A DNA stretch of 64,000 nucleotides from Pontibacter russatus (GCF_009931655.1 NZ_CP047984.1:4853001-4917000), one strand, 5' to 3'; positions 18,002 through 28,588 are shown, counted from the first letter of the stretch. The notes: a model not told the origin generated them from the sequence alone. A program made the numbers and translations.

Positions 18002-19879
18002 TCATATGATGAGCACCGGAATACGGACGGCGTGGCGGACGGCGTTGATGGTGGTGCCCAGGATGAGGTCTTTTACCATCCGGTGGCCGTGCGAGCCCAT
18101 CACTAGCAGGTCAGCGTCGAAGGCTTTCACCAACTCCGGTATTTTGCGTTTCGGGTTGCCGAAGCCGAGCTCTGCCTGCACCAGATAGCCTTTGCTGCGC
18201 AGGTCGCTGGCGTAGCGTTCCAGGTTATCCCGGTCAGAGCTGGTCTCGAAGTCGCGGATATCGCGGCCCATCATCAGGGCGCCCGCCGTTTCCACCACAT
18301 GAATCAGCAGAAACGTTGCTCCCGGCGCACCTATGGTTAGGGCATTGTGGAGCACGTGCTGGTCTGCGTCCGAGAAATCGAGCGTCACCGCGATGCGGCG
18401 GTAAGAAGGCTTTTCCACCCCCTTGTACTGCACCGGCTGGTAGTGCTTTGGAAGGGCGTGGCTTTCACGCGCACCCGAAATGAAAGGCTGCAGGAGGATA
18501 TACAGGAGCAGCGCGGTACAGGCTATGGCCACCGGTACCACCGTCAGCCATATCACCAGCGGGTTCTCCACTTCTGTGAGCCATTCTGCCACCTGGTCCC
18601 ACACCAGCTTTGCGTTCAGCGTGACGATGGTGGCGGCGATGAGCCAGGCACCCGTCTTCAGCCACGGGCCGATTACGAACTCGCCCATGCGCTGCCTGTT
18701 GCTGACGAAGTGTATCAGCGGGATAACGGCGAAGCCGAGCTGCAGGCTCAGGATTACCTGGCTCAGCACCAGCAGTTCGCCTGTCTGGTCCTCGCCGAAG
18801 TAGATGATAACGAACAGGGCCGGTGCCACCGCCAGCAGACGCGTGATCATGCGGCGCAGCCAGGGCTGGATGCGCAGGTTCAGGTAGCCTTCCATCACAA
18901 TCTGCCCGGCCAGCGTGCCGGTCAGGGTGGAGCTTTGGCCAGCGGCAATCAGGGCAACGGCAAACAGCACCGGCGCCCACTTCGTGCCCAGCAAGGGCTC
19001 CAGAAACTGGTGCGCGTCGCTGATCTCGGCCACGTTGAAATAACCGTTTTTGTAGAAGGCGGCGGCAGCCAGGATGAGGATGGCGGCATTCACGAAAAGG
19101 GCCAGGTTCAGGGCCACCGCCGAATCGATGAAATTATATTTGATGGCACTCCAGATGCCGGCAGGAGTACGTTCGATCTTACGGCTCTGCACCAGCGAAG
19201 AGTGCAGGTACAGGTTGTGCGGCATCACGGTGGCGCCAATAATGCCGATGGCTATATATAAGGCGTCGCTGTTGGGAATGGAAGGCACAAGCCCCGACAC
19301 CAGCTCGCCCATGTCCGGTTTCGCAAAAATCATCTCCAGCACAAAGGCCCCGCCGATGATGCTGACCAGCACGAGGATGAAGGCCTCCATCTTGCGCATG
19401 CCTTTGTTGATGAGGAAGAGCAGCAGGAACGTGTCGAGCACCGTGAGGCACACGCCCCAAAGCAGCGGGATGCCGAACAGCAACTGCAGGCCAATGGCCA
19501 TGCCCAGCACTTCCGCCAGGTCGCAGGCGGCGATGGCGATCTCCGCCAGAATGTAAAGCGGGATGTTGATGAACTTCGGGTATGACTCGCGGGAGGCCTG
19601 GGCCAAATCTTTGCCCCGCACCACGCCGAGGCGCGCGCTCAGGCTCTGCAGCAGAATCGCCATGATGTTCGACATCAGCAGCACCCAGAGCAGCTTATAG
19701 CCAAACTGGCTGCCGCCCGCAATGTCGGTGGCCCAGTTGCCGGGGTCCATATAGCCTACGCTCACGAGGTAGGCCGGGCCAAGAAAGGAAAAAAGCTTCC
19801 TCCAGAAACCGGTGCGGTTGGTCGTGTCCACGGAGGAGTGGACCTCCTCCAAAGATTTTGTAGCTTCCTGTTTTAACAT
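18002..19879 (-). CDS. mntH: Nramp-family Mn2+/divalent metal transporter fused to a UspA domain
   Basis: A 625-residue protein. Residues 1 to about 450 are an Nramp transporter with about 11 membrane helices and both metal-site motifs, GYMDPGNWATD in helix 1 and VMPHNLYLHSS in helix 6. These proteins import Mn2+ (or Fe2+) with protons across the inner membrane. After about residue 480 comes a cytoplasmic universal stress domain (YRRIAVTLDFSDAD to the end) with the ATP-binding signature MGSHGHRMVKDLILGTT. Standard MntH is about 410-450 residues, so the C-terminal fusion may sense ATP or stress. The upstream neighbour encodes a DtxR-family regulator on the same strand, a likely control circuit. 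Confidence 0.93.
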   Translation of the reverse strand: MLKQEATKSLEEVHSSVDTTNRTGFWRKLFSFLGPAYLVSVGYMDPGNWATDIAGGSQFGYKLLWVLLMSNIMAILLQSLSARLGVVRGKDLAQASRESYPKFINIPLYILAEIAIAACDLAEVLGMAIGLQLLFGIPLLWGVCLTVLDTFLLLFLINKGMRKMEAFILVLVSIIGGAFVLEMIFAKPDMGELVSGLVPSIPNSDALYIAIGIIGATVMPHNLYLHSSLVQSRKIERTPAGIWSAIKYNFIDSAVALNLALFVNAAILILAAAAFYKNGYFNVAEISDAHQFLEPLLGTKWAPVLFAVALIAAGQSSTLTGTLAGQIVMEGYLNLRIQPWLRRMITRLLAVAPALFVIIYFGEDQTGELLVLSQVILSLQLGFAVIPLIHFVSNRQRMGEFVIGPWLKTGAWLIAATIVTLNAKLVWDQVAEWLTEVENPLVIWLTVVPVAIACTALLLYILLQPFISGARESHALPKHYQPVQYKGVEKPSYRRIAVTLDFSDADQHVLHNALTIGAPGATFLLIHVVETAGALMMGRDIRDFETSSDRDNLERYASDLRSKGYLVQAELGFGNPKRKIPELVKAFDADLLVMGSHGHRMVKDLILGTTINAVRHAVRIPVLII

Positions 19880-19900
19880 ATAGGGTGCATGCTATTGCAG

Positions 19901-20062
19901 TAATTTTGAATGAGTGAATGAGTGAATGAGTGAATGAATGAATGGGCTTGGCTAAGGACTGGTATATAGCTGTTGTCTCCTCTGTTATATATGGTGCATT
20001 CAGTTATTCAGAAGTCAGTTATTCAATATTCACTCATTCACTCACTCACTCATTCAAAATTA
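19901..20062. repeat. Inverted-repeat element B (MITE-like), copy 1
   Basis: A 162-base non-coding element with 35-base terminal inverted repeats at 19901-19935 and 20028-20062 that differ at one position. The ends are built of GAGTGAAT-type units. It fills most of the spacer between the regulator gene and the transporter gene. A homologous copy in opposite orientation lies at 20835-20985. Confidence 0.8.
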
Positions 20063-20170
20063 AAAGAGCCTCCCGCAAAGCTTTATCGGATCATCCGGGA
20101 GCACAAGCTATATATGGATGGTGGGAGGGGAAGGCATATGGACAGCAGGCAGAAACACGCAGCCACCATG

Positions 20171-20827
20171 CTACGCCGATATAAAGATGTTCCGGGACAC
20201 TTCGCTTGATACCAGCAACTGCCGCTCGTCCTCCAGGCTTATCTCCATCGAGTTATCATAGGCAAAATGGTCTAATACCTTGATCCGGGTGCCCAGCGAA
20301 ATGCACATCTTGTCGAGGTACTGCAGGAACAGCGGCTGCGAGTCGTTTACGCCCACCACCACACCGGCCTCGTCCACGGTCATCTCTGCCAGCAGCCGTT
20401 GCTTTTTCAGCTTCATCTCGCCGTTTTCGGAAGGGATAGGGTCTCCGTGCGGGTCGAACTGCGGGTGGCCCAGGAACTCGTCGAGGCGCCGGGTGAGCAG
20501 GGCCGAACTCACGTGCTCCAGTTCCTCGGCCACCTCGTGTACCTCGTCCCAGCTGAACTTCAGTTTCTCCACCAGGAACACCTCCCAGAGCCGGTGCCTG
20601 CGCACCACCTGCAGCGCCACCCGGTTTCCCTCCTCCGTCAGCGACACGCCCCGGTACTTTATATAATGCACCAGCTTTTTTGTGCTCAGCTTCCGGAGCA
20701 TATCCGTCACAGAGGCCGCCTTGGTGTCCAGCGCCTCGGCAATGGCGTTGGTGTTCACTTCCTGCGTCCCGTTGGACGACAGTTTGAAGATGGTCTTGAT
20801 GTAATTTTCCTCTGTAAAGCTGTGCAC
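20171..20827 (-). CDS. DtxR/MntR-family metal-dependent repressor
   Basis: A 218-residue regulator that starts at a GTG (20827); a stop three codons upstream leaves no earlier choice. The N-terminal winged helix (FTEENYIKTIFKL, then AIAEALDTKAASVTDML and GVSLTEEGNRVAL) is followed by the metal-binding dimerisation domain with the typical HRLWEVFL, WDEVHEVAEELEH and DPHGDPIP segments. A C-terminal FeoA/SH3-like domain completes it. Such proteins repress Mn or Fe uptake genes when loaded with metal. It lies upstream of and co-directional with the Nramp transporter, its probable target. Its two flanks are occupied by copies of repeat element B. Confidence 0.92.
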   Translation of the reverse strand: MHSFTEENYIKTIFKLSSNGTQEVNTNAIAEALDTKAASVTDMLRKLSTKKLVHYIKYRGVSLTEEGNRVALQVVRRHRLWEVFLVEKLKFSWDEVHEVAEELEHVSSALLTRRLDEFLGHPQFDPHGDPIPSENGEMKLKKQRLLAEMTVDEAGVVVGVNDSQPLFLQYLDKMCISLGTRIKVLDHFAYDNSMEISLEDERQLLVSSEVSRNIFISA

Positions 20828-20834
20828 GTGCTTT

Positions 20835-20985
20835 TAAATTTTCAATGAGTGATTGAGTGAATATTAATTTTGAATAACTGACTTGTGAATAGCTGAATGC
20901 ATCATCTATAACGGAGGATGCAACCGCTGTTTTAGTCTTTTGTAGGACCCATTCACCCATTCACTCAACCACTCATTCAAAATTA
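20835..20985. repeat. Inverted-repeat element B, copy 2 (opposite orientation)
   Basis: A 151-base non-coding element ending in AATGAGTG-type inverted repeats. Its minus strand aligns along its length with the plus strand of copy 1, including the internal GCATTCAG and AAGTCAGTTATTCA segments. It fills the whole spacer between the fabH-like gene and the start of the DtxR-family gene. Confidence 0.75.
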
Positions 20986-20987
20986 CA

Positions 20988-21986
20988 TTACCACCTGATA
21001 AGGGCGGAGGCCCAGGTGAAGCCGCTTCCGAATGCCGCGAGGCAAACCAGGTCGCCCTCTTTGATTCGGCCTTCTTCCAGCGCCTCGCTCAGGGCAATGG
21101 GCACCGAGGCGGCGGTGGTGTTGCCGTATTTGTGGATGTTGCTGAACACGCGCTCGGCGGGCAGGCCCATCTTCTGCTGTATATAGGACGTGATGCGCAG
21201 GTTCGCCTGGTGCGGAATCAGCATGTCGATATCTTCGGGCTTGTAGCCGTTATGCTGCAACGCCTCCTGTATAACCTCCGGGAAGCGGGTAACAGCATGC
21301 TTAAACACCATGTTGCCGTTCATATAGGGATAAATCTGGCCGCTGTCGATCATCTCGTGCGTGAGGCGGGCCTTTTTGTTGGAGCCGGGGTCCAGCACGG
21401 CCAGCTCTTCGGCAAACTCGCCGTCGGCGTGCAGGTGCGTCGACAGGATGCCCCGGTCACTGTTTTCCGAGGGCGTGAGTACGGCAGCCCCGGCCCCGTC
21501 GCCGAAGATCACCGACACCCCGCGGCCGCGGGTGGAGAAATCGAGGCCGCTGGAGTGAATCTCCGAGCCTACCACCAGCACGTTGTCGTACATGCCGGTC
21601 TTCACGAACTGATCCCCCACCGACAGGGCATATATAAAACCGGAGCACTGGTTGCGCACATCCAGCGCGGGTATCTCCTTCAGCCCCAGCTCCCGCTGCA
21701 ACAGCACTCCCGAGCCCGGGAACACATAATCCGGGCTCAGCGTGGCGAAGATGATCATATCGATGTCTTTTGCCTCCAGCCCTGCTTTTTTCAAGGCTCT
21801 TCTGGCTGCCTCTGCGCCCATATTGGCCGTCGTGTCTATGCCTTCCTGGAAGTAGCGGCGCTCTACAATGCCCGTCCGCTCCCGGATCCACTCATCGGAG
21901 GTGTCCATTATCTTCTCCAGATCCTTGTTTGTGACCACCTGCTCCGGCACGTAATGGCCTACACCTGCAATTTTAGCGTTACGCAT
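20988..21986 (-). CDS. fabH: 3-oxoacyl-ACP synthase III (FabH family)
   Basis: A 332-residue thiolase-fold condensing enzyme that joins acetyl- or branched acyl-CoA to malonyl-ACP at the start of fatty acid synthesis. The catalytic triad is visible: Cys in VRNQCSGFIYAL, His in MLIPHQANLRI and Asn in HKYGNTTAASVP. The N-terminal GVGHYVPEQVVTN and DEWIRERTGI and the C-terminal GFTWASALIRW also fit FabH. It is not next to plsX or other fab genes, so it may be a second, dedicated starter enzyme. It has its own ATG at 21986 and no close operon partner. Confidence 0.9.
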   Translation of the reverse strand: MRNAKIAGVGHYVPEQVVTNKDLEKIMDTSDEWIRERTGIVERRYFQEGIDTTANMGAEAARRALKKAGLEAKDIDMIIFATLSPDYVFPGSGVLLQRELGLKEIPALDVRNQCSGFIYALSVGDQFVKTGMYDNVLVVGSEIHSSGLDFSTRGRGVSVIFGDGAGAAVLTPSENSDRGILSTHLHADGEFAEELAVLDPGSNKKARLTHEMIDSGQIYPYMNGNMVFKHAVTRFPEVIQEALQHNGYKPEDIDMLIPHQANLRITSYIQQKMGLPAERVFSNIHKYGNTTAASVPIALSEALEEGRIKEGDLVCLAAFGSGFTWASALIRW

Positions 21987-22063
21987 ATAGCTTGTCTTTA
22001 ATGTGATAAATATACAGCTTTAATTCTAAATTTAGATAAATCTAAAAAATAAAAATTCATTTT

Positions 22064-23197
22064 TCAGATCCTGCGGGACAAGAGTTCTCCCGCCACTGCC
22101 AGCAGTTTCCGCTCCTCGCTATCCCAAAATACGCCGGAGGGCACACCGGGTTCATAAAATCGGCCCCCTCTGATTTGCCGCAGCAAAGCGGCGGCGTCCG
22201 TTGTAGCGAAATCAATGGAAAGGCCTGCCTGCTGCCCTTGCAGGAAGTCGTGCCACAGCGGGTTGTGCTGCACCACCATGGGCAGCGCATGGGCGGCGTA
22301 TTCGAAGAGCTTGGTGGGGATGCAGCGGAAGGTGCTTGTGTGGGGCCGGTAGGGCAGCAGCCCTATATTGCATTCTGCAATAGCCTGCACGATACGCTGG
22401 TGCGGCACGAGGCTGTTTCCGCCAATCAGGCATATATAGGGGCGCGCCTGCACCTGTTGCAGCACTTCTTTGTATAGGGTGTTGTCGGGGCTGTAGCCGA
22501 TGATGGTGAGCGTGGTCTGCGGTTCGAGTTGGTGCAGCTTCTCCGCCAGGGCAATGGCCTCGAAAATACCGTAGAGGCGGGCGATGGTGCCGGAGTAAAG
22601 GAGGCGCAGCGGCGTGTGTTGCAATTGCACGGGCGTTTCGGGTTTTCTGTATCCTGCAGCGGGTTTGTGCTTGTTCTCGAGGAGCGTGTAGCGGCCCAGG
22701 AACGGCAGCTCCTGTATATAGCTGCGCTCTGCCACAAAGAAATGCGCGATGTGCCGCGCCAGGCTTTTTTCTATCCCGCCCACACCCCAGGCCAGCAGTT
22801 TTCGGAGCAGGGGTGGGTAGTTGCCCTGAGAGGTCAGGTTGAGGGTGTAGTTTTCCTGCACGTCATAGATAAGCAGGCAAGGGTTACGGCGGCTGTAAAG
22901 GTAGCTGGCCGGCAGCAGTTCGTGGGTGCAGACGATGAGCAGGTGGGGCCTCAGCTCCAACAAAAGCCTGTAATAAATTATCTGTGCGGCGGCGCGGCCC
23001 ACGCTTAACCGGCTGAACTGGAAGATGGGGTGGAAGGCGATGTTGGGTGGGGCATCGGTCGGGGCGGGGGCATCATACCCGGCTATATGCACCTGCGCCT
23101 GTGGCAGCCCGCCCAGCGACAAACCCAGTTTTTCATACATGCGCGTGTCGTTTATGGGTTTCAGCAGCGAAGCAATCAGGATTCTCTTTTCAGACAT
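22064..23197 (-). CDS. Glycosyltransferase (GT4-like, GT-B fold)
   Basis: A 377-residue cytoplasmic glycosyltransferase. The N-terminal half (ILIASLLKPINDTRMYEKL) resembles the acceptor domain of GT4 enzymes. The second half has the donor-binding features: TPLRLLYSGTIARLYGIFEA, LTIIGYSPDN, and CNIGLLPYRPHTSTFRCIPTKLFEYAAHALP. It would transfer a sugar from a nucleotide donor to an envelope glycan or lipid, but the substrate cannot be told. It stands alone, divergent from dapD, with 52 bases between the two starts that must hold both promoters. Confidence 0.8.
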   Translation of the reverse strand: MSEKRILIASLLKPINDTRMYEKLGLSLGGLPQAQVHIAGYDAPAPTDAPPNIAFHPIFQFSRLSVGRAAAQIIYYRLLLELRPHLLIVCTHELLPASYLYSRRNPCLLIYDVQENYTLNLTSQGNYPPLLRKLLAWGVGGIEKSLARHIAHFFVAERSYIQELPFLGRYTLLENKHKPAAGYRKPETPVQLQHTPLRLLYSGTIARLYGIFEAIALAEKLHQLEPQTTLTIIGYSPDNTLYKEVLQQVQARPYICLIGGNSLVPHQRIVQAIAECNIGLLPYRPHTSTFRCIPTKLFEYAAHALPMVVQHNPLWHDFLQGQQAGLSIDFATTDAAALLRQIRGGRFYEPGVPSGVFWDSEERKLLAVAGELLSRRI

Positions 23198-23210
23198 CGC
23201 ATAAATTTAA

Positions 23211-23218
23211 TACTTTTG
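23211..23218 (+). promoter_or_regulatory. Possible -7 element of the dapD promoter
   Basis: TACTTTTG matches the Bacteroidota TAnnTTTG -7 consensus and lies 32 bases before the dapD ATG, within the short divergent spacer. No convincing -33 TTTG partner is seen. Confidence 0.35.
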
Positions 23219-23249
23219 GGCTTCAATTTTAACCGACTTATATATAGAC

Positions 23250-24062
23250 ATGGAACTTAGACAAATAATAGAGCAGGCCTGGGACAACCGGGAATTATTG
23301 AAAGAGAGCAACACAGTGGAGGCCATCCGCACCGTGATAGAGGAGCTGGACAAGGGCGAGCTGCGCGTGGCAGAGCCAAACGGAGACGAGTGGCAGGTGA
23401 ACGAGTGGGTGAAAAAAGCCGTGCTGCTGTACTTCCCCATCCAGTCGATGCAGACGATTGAGGTGGGGCCTTTTGAGTTTCATGACAAGATAGCGCTGAA
23501 GCGCAACTACGAGCAACTGGGTGTGCGCGTGGTGCCACACGCCATAGCGCGCTACGGCGCTTTCCTGAACAGGGGCGTGGTGATGATGCCTTCTTACGTG
23601 AACATTGGCGCCTATGTAGACTCCGGTACCATGGTAGACACCTGGGCGACAGTGGGAAGCTGTGCGCAGGTAGGCAAGAATGTGCATCTGAGCGGCGGCG
23701 TAGGATTGGGTGGCGTGCTGGAGCCGGTGCAGGCAGCGCCCGTCATCATCGAAGACGGCGCTTTTATTGGCTCCAGGAGCATTCTCGTGGAAGGCTGCCG
23801 CATCGGCCGGGAGGCGGTGATTGGCGCAGGCGTGACGATCACGGGCAGCTCCAAGATATTTGACGTGACCGGCAGCGAGGAGAAGATATACAAAGGCTAC
23901 GTGCCGCCGCGCTCCGTCGTTATACCAGGTTCCTACACCAAAAAATTCCCGGCGGGCGAGTTCCAGGTGCCCTGTGCCCTCATCATCGGGCAGCGCAAGG
24001 AATCTACCGATCTGAAAACCTCTCTGAATGACGTGCTCCGCGACCACGCGGTGGCGGTGTAG
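23250..24062 (+). CDS. dapD: 2,3,4,5-tetrahydropyridine-2,6-dicarboxylate N-succinyltransferase
   Basis: A 270-residue enzyme of lysine and diaminopimelate synthesis that succinylates tetrahydrodipicolinate using succinyl-CoA. It shows the left-handed beta-helix hexapeptide pattern (GAFLNRGVVMMPSYVNIG, VHLSGGVGLGGVLEP, GAFIGSRSILVEG) and the C-terminal IPGSYTKKFP and PCALIIGQR segments. The length matches the family. The next pathway gene in this window is dapB at 39.9-40.6 kb, so the pathway genes are dispersed. The gene ends at a strong bidirectional terminator shared with the converging dehydrogenase gene. Confidence 0.96.
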   Translation: MELRQIIEQAWDNRELLKESNTVEAIRTVIEELDKGELRVAEPNGDEWQVNEWVKKAVLLYFPIQSMQTIEVGPFEFHDKIALKRNYEQLGVRVVPHAIARYGAFLNRGVVMMPSYVNIGAYVDSGTMVDTWATVGSCAQVGKNVHLSGGVGLGGVLEPVQAAPVIIEDGAFIGSRSILVEGCRIGREAVIGAGVTITGSSKIFDVTGSEEKIYKGYVPPRSVVIPGSYTKKFPAGEFQVPCALIIGQRKESTDLKTSLNDVLRDHAVAV

Positions 24063-24083
24063 GTTCGTTTATCGTTTTTTGGA

Positions 24084-24129
24084 TATATAAAATGCCTCTG
24101 CCGTTCGTTCGGCAGAGGCATTTTATATA
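24084..24129. terminator. Bidirectional terminator between dapD and the dehydrogenase gene
   Basis: A perfect 20-bp stem (TATATAAAATGCCTCTGCCG and its complement) with a 6-base loop. It separates two converging genes and has A/T-rich outer arms, so it can work in both directions. Confidence 0.9.
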
Positions 24130-24166
24130 TAGGATTGCTCCGTGTTAATTGATAAAAGATAAATGA

Positions 24167-25060
24167 TCAATGTTTTCTGAACCGTTCGGCTACGATGAGT
24201 TCTTTGGTGCCGTGCGACCAGGAGTAGAAGCCTTGCCCGGACTTGATGCCTTTGTGGCCTGCCTGCACCATGTTCACCAGCAGCGGGCAGGGCGCGTACT
24301 TCGGGTTGCCGAAGCCGTCGTGCAGCACCTGCAGGATGGAGAGGCACACGTCGAGCCCTATAAAATCAGCCAGTTGCAGCGGCCCCATCGGGTGCGCCAT
24401 GCCCAGCTTCATGATCGTGTCTATTTCCTCCACGCCCGCCACGCCCTCGAATAAACTATATATAGCCTCGTTGATCATGGGCATCAGGATGCGGTTCGCC
24501 ACGAAGCCGGGATAATCATTGGCCAGAGCGGGCACTTTGCCCAGCTGTTTCGACAGTTCCATTATCTGGCTCGTCACTTCATCAGAGGTGGAGTAGCCCC
24601 GGATCACCTCCACCAGCTTCATCACCGGCACGGGGTTCATAAAGTGCATGCCGATCACTTTGTCAGGCCGGTCGGTCACGGCGGCGATTTTGGTGATGGA
24701 GATGGAGGAGGTGTTGGAGGCCAGGATGGCTTCGGGCTTTGTGTGGCTGCCCAGGTCTCGGAAAATCTGCAGTTTCAGGTCCACGTTCTCCGTGGCGGCC
24801 TCCACCACCAGGTCCGCGTCCCGCACCCCCTCCGGCAGACTGGTGTACGTGGCGATGTTCCGGAGTGTGTGCTCCTTCTGCTCCTCCGTCAGGCTCCCCT
24901 TAGATAACATACGGTCCAGGTTTTTGGTGATGGTGCCCATGGCCCGCTGCAACGCCTCTTCTGATACATCAATGAGCGAAACGGAAAAGCCGTGCTGCGC
25001 AAACACATGCGCGATGCCGTTGCCCATGGTGCCGGAGCCGATAACCGCTATTTTTTTCAT
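24167..25060 (-). CDS. 3-hydroxybutyryl/3-hydroxyacyl-CoA dehydrogenase
   Basis: A 297-residue NAD-dependent dehydrogenase that interconverts 3-hydroxyacyl-CoA and 3-oxoacyl-CoA. The Rossmann motif is KKIAVIGSGTMGNGIAHVFA. The catalytic His lies in KVIGMHFMNPVPVMKLVEVI, with the preceding SNTSSISIT serine, and the C-terminal domain has PGFVANRILMPMINEA and GLDVCLSILQVL. The size fits the stand-alone short enzyme, not the multifunctional FadB. It may serve beta-oxidation, butyrate-type or branched-chain metabolism; no partner gene is adjacent. The 385-base spacer after its start (25061-25445) holds only TATATA runs and no ORF. Confidence 0.93.
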   Translation of the reverse strand: MKKIAVIGSGTMGNGIAHVFAQHGFSVSLIDVSEEALQRAMGTITKNLDRMLSKGSLTEEQKEHTLRNIATYTSLPEGVRDADLVVEAATENVDLKLQIFRDLGSHTKPEAILASNTSSISITKIAAVTDRPDKVIGMHFMNPVPVMKLVEVIRGYSTSDEVTSQIMELSKQLGKVPALANDYPGFVANRILMPMINEAIYSLFEGVAGVEEIDTIMKLGMAHPMGPLQLADFIGLDVCLSILQVLHDGFGNPKYAPCPLLVNMVQAGHKGIKSGQGFYSWSHGTKELIVAERFRKH

Positions 25061-25445
25061 ATGGCTGAGGTTGAGTTAACACTACAAAACTAACGGATTT
25101 GCGCCTCATCTGCGGGCGCGGCGGAGGGCTTCCTCAAAATATATCATCAGGCCATATCCTGGGGCTAAGCCGGTACTGGGTGTTTATATATAAAAATTTC
25201 TTTTATTGCCCTGCCGCCTTCTTATTTTTAAAGTTTTATATATGCCTATGCATCAGTCATAAAAGAATAACACGATTCGTCCGGCGCACCGCTTGCGGGT
25301 ATGCCTATATATAAACTTACAGCTAAATATAAATCTTTTATATATAGGTGCCGTAAAAAGCAGTAATTAACGAAAAATACAACAATGGAGGCAGTTTAAA
25401 GCATAAAAGCAGCTGCCCTGCAAAAAGGTGTTAAAGACAAAAACT

Positions 25446-25598
25446 ATGGGAAATTTACTTTATATAATAGCGGTGGTGCTGGTGATTTTCTGGCTGATCG
25501 GCTTCCTGGGATTCCCGGATGCCGTGGGCGGAATTATCCATGTGCTGCTGGTGCTGGCTGTGATTGCCGTTTTGCTGCGCCTTATCCGGAGCGCTTAA
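25446..25598 (+). CDS. Lmo0937-family small membrane protein, copy 1
   Basis: A 50-residue membrane protein beginning MGNLLYIIAVVLVIFWLIGF and ending LLRLIRSA. Two hydrophobic helices flank a conserved GFPDAVGGIIH turn. This is the Lmo0937 (DUF5670) family, often stress-associated and of unknown function. The ATG follows AAAACT, and there is no Shine-Dalgarno site, as usual in Bacteroidota. The second, nearly identical gene starts 65 bases after its stop. Confidence 0.88.
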   Translation: MGNLLYIIAVVLVIFWLIGFLGFPDAVGGIIHVLLVLAVIAVLLRLIRSA

Positions 25599-25663
25599 CT
25601 TCGGCAACCAGTTTGCGTATGACAACTCAGAATTTAAAACCAACATACTAAACAACTAAAACT

Positions 25664-25813
25664 ATGGGAAATTTATTGTATATTATAGCTGTCGTTCTCG
25701 TCATTATCTGGCTGATCGGTTTCCTCGGATTCCCTGATGCCGTGGGCGGTCTGATTCACATTCTGCTTGTGATCGCCATTATCGTTGTGCTGTTACGTCT
25801 CATACGAGGATAA
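25664..25813 (+). CDS. Lmo0937-family small membrane protein, copy 2
   Basis: A 49-residue paralogue of the preceding gene, with the same MGNLLYIIAVVLVI start, GFPDAVGG turn and two hydrophobic helices. The proteins differ mainly by conservative V/I/L changes, while the DNA differs at many third positions, so the tandem duplication is not recent or has been under purifying selection. The pair probably forms one transcript ending at the strong terminator at 25821-25880. Function is unknown. Confidence 0.88.
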   Translation: MGNLLYIIAVVLVIIWLIGFLGFPDAVGGLIHILLVIAIIVVLLRLIRG

Positions 25814-25820
25814 AACTAAC

Positions 25821-25880
25821 CAAATACGTAAAAAGAAGCGGCTGCCGGATTTCCGGCAGCCGCTTCTTTTTACGTATTTG
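25821..25880. terminator. Bidirectional terminator
   Basis: A perfect stem of 28 bp (CAAATACGTAAAAAGAAGCG and onward, with its complement) and a 4-base loop. It lies between the small membrane protein pair and the converging outer-membrane protein gene. Confidence 0.92.
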
Positions 25881-25890
25881 GCGGTGGCCG

Positions 25891-26601
25891 CTACCTATTG
25901 GTAAACGGAATATTGAAACCCACCCTGAACACCGGGTTGCTGTAGGGGTTTCCGCTCACCCTGTTGTTCACATTGTAGAGCAGGAGCATGTCGAGCGATG
26001 CCTTCTCGCTGATGTGCTGCCGGTAGCCGACGCCTACCAATGGCAGCGTCAGCAGGGTGCGCTCGTCCCCGATGTAGCCGTAAGTGTCTTCGTAGCGGGT
26101 GTTAAGAAACTCTACCTCGGCGTGCCCCAGCACAGCGCCTTCGCCAATGTTAAAGAACTCCATCTGCGTAAAAGCGCGGGCGCCGTAGCTGCTGTAGGAG
26201 TTGCCCCGGTAGCCGATGTAATGGTAAACAGCCCCGGCCCCCACACGCAGTTTCTCCGTTACTTTGTACCCGATGATGGGGAGCAGCGAGATGTTGGTGT
26301 ACGTGCCAAACTGCAACCCGAAACTGCCGCCAAAGTACATCCGGTCGATGTGGCGCAAGGGCGCCTCCGGCTCCTCCTGTTGCGCTGTTTCCGACGCAGG
26401 GAAAGATGGGGCGGGTTCTCGCTGCTGCGTTGGCCTTTGCCGGGGCTGTGGGCGTTCTGTTGGCATGGGGGGACCAGTGGGCAGCTCTTGTTTCTGCTGC
26501 TGGGTGCTGTCCTGGTCCTGGGCCTGCGCGGCAGAAGCCGTTAGCAGCAGGAAGGAGAAGGAGCACAAAATGGTATATAAATAAAGCGGAAGCTTACGCA
26601 T
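25891..26601 (-). CDS. Secreted outer-membrane beta-barrel-like protein
   Basis: A 236-residue exported protein. The signal peptide (ending ASAAQAQ) is followed by a low-complexity Gln/Pro/Arg linker (about residues 28-80). The rest has alternating aromatic and polar strands typical of a small outer-membrane barrel: MYFGGSFGLQFGTYTNISL, LRVGAGAVYHYIGY, ASLDMLLLYNVNN and a final VFRVGFNIPFTNR. The terminal strand fits recognition by the BAM complex. No specific function can be given. It is a single gene between two terminators or convergent partners. Confidence 0.75.
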   Translation of the reverse strand: MRKLPLYLYTILCSFSFLLLTASAAQAQDQDSTQQQKQELPTGPPMPTERPQPRQRPTQQREPAPSFPASETAQQEEPEAPLRHIDRMYFGGSFGLQFGTYTNISLLPIIGYKVTEKLRVGAGAVYHYIGYRGNSYSSYGARAFTQMEFFNIGEGAVLGHAEVEFLNTRYEDTYGYIGDERTLLTLPLVGVGYRQHISEKASLDMLLLYNVNNRVSGNPYSNPVFRVGFNIPFTNR

Positions 26602-26633
26602 AGGGTTAGCGGTTACAAGCGGTTATATATAGG

Positions 26634-28259
<1,626 letters not shown>

Positions 28260-28588
28260 AGAAAATTGAAATGAAATATGAAAACTGGTATGGCCGCAAA
28301 GATACGAAATTATAACGTGCTTTTGCGTTTACTGGCTGTGTCTGGCGTTGTGCGTGCATCCTTGCAGACCGCCTGCATCCCTTTCTAATTCAGGATATTG
28401 CCGTGCCCGGGGCAAAAAACATCCGGGAAAGCACAACGCCGCGCAGGTTTCTTTAGTATATAATTTTGATAATATACAACCGGCTCTCGCAGAAAGGCCG
28501 CCAACGCTGTCGTGCTGCCTTTCTTTAACCAATTGCAGGGCAATTCTGTTCCTTTGTTTAATTATTGAGAAAACTAAACGGATAAAAC

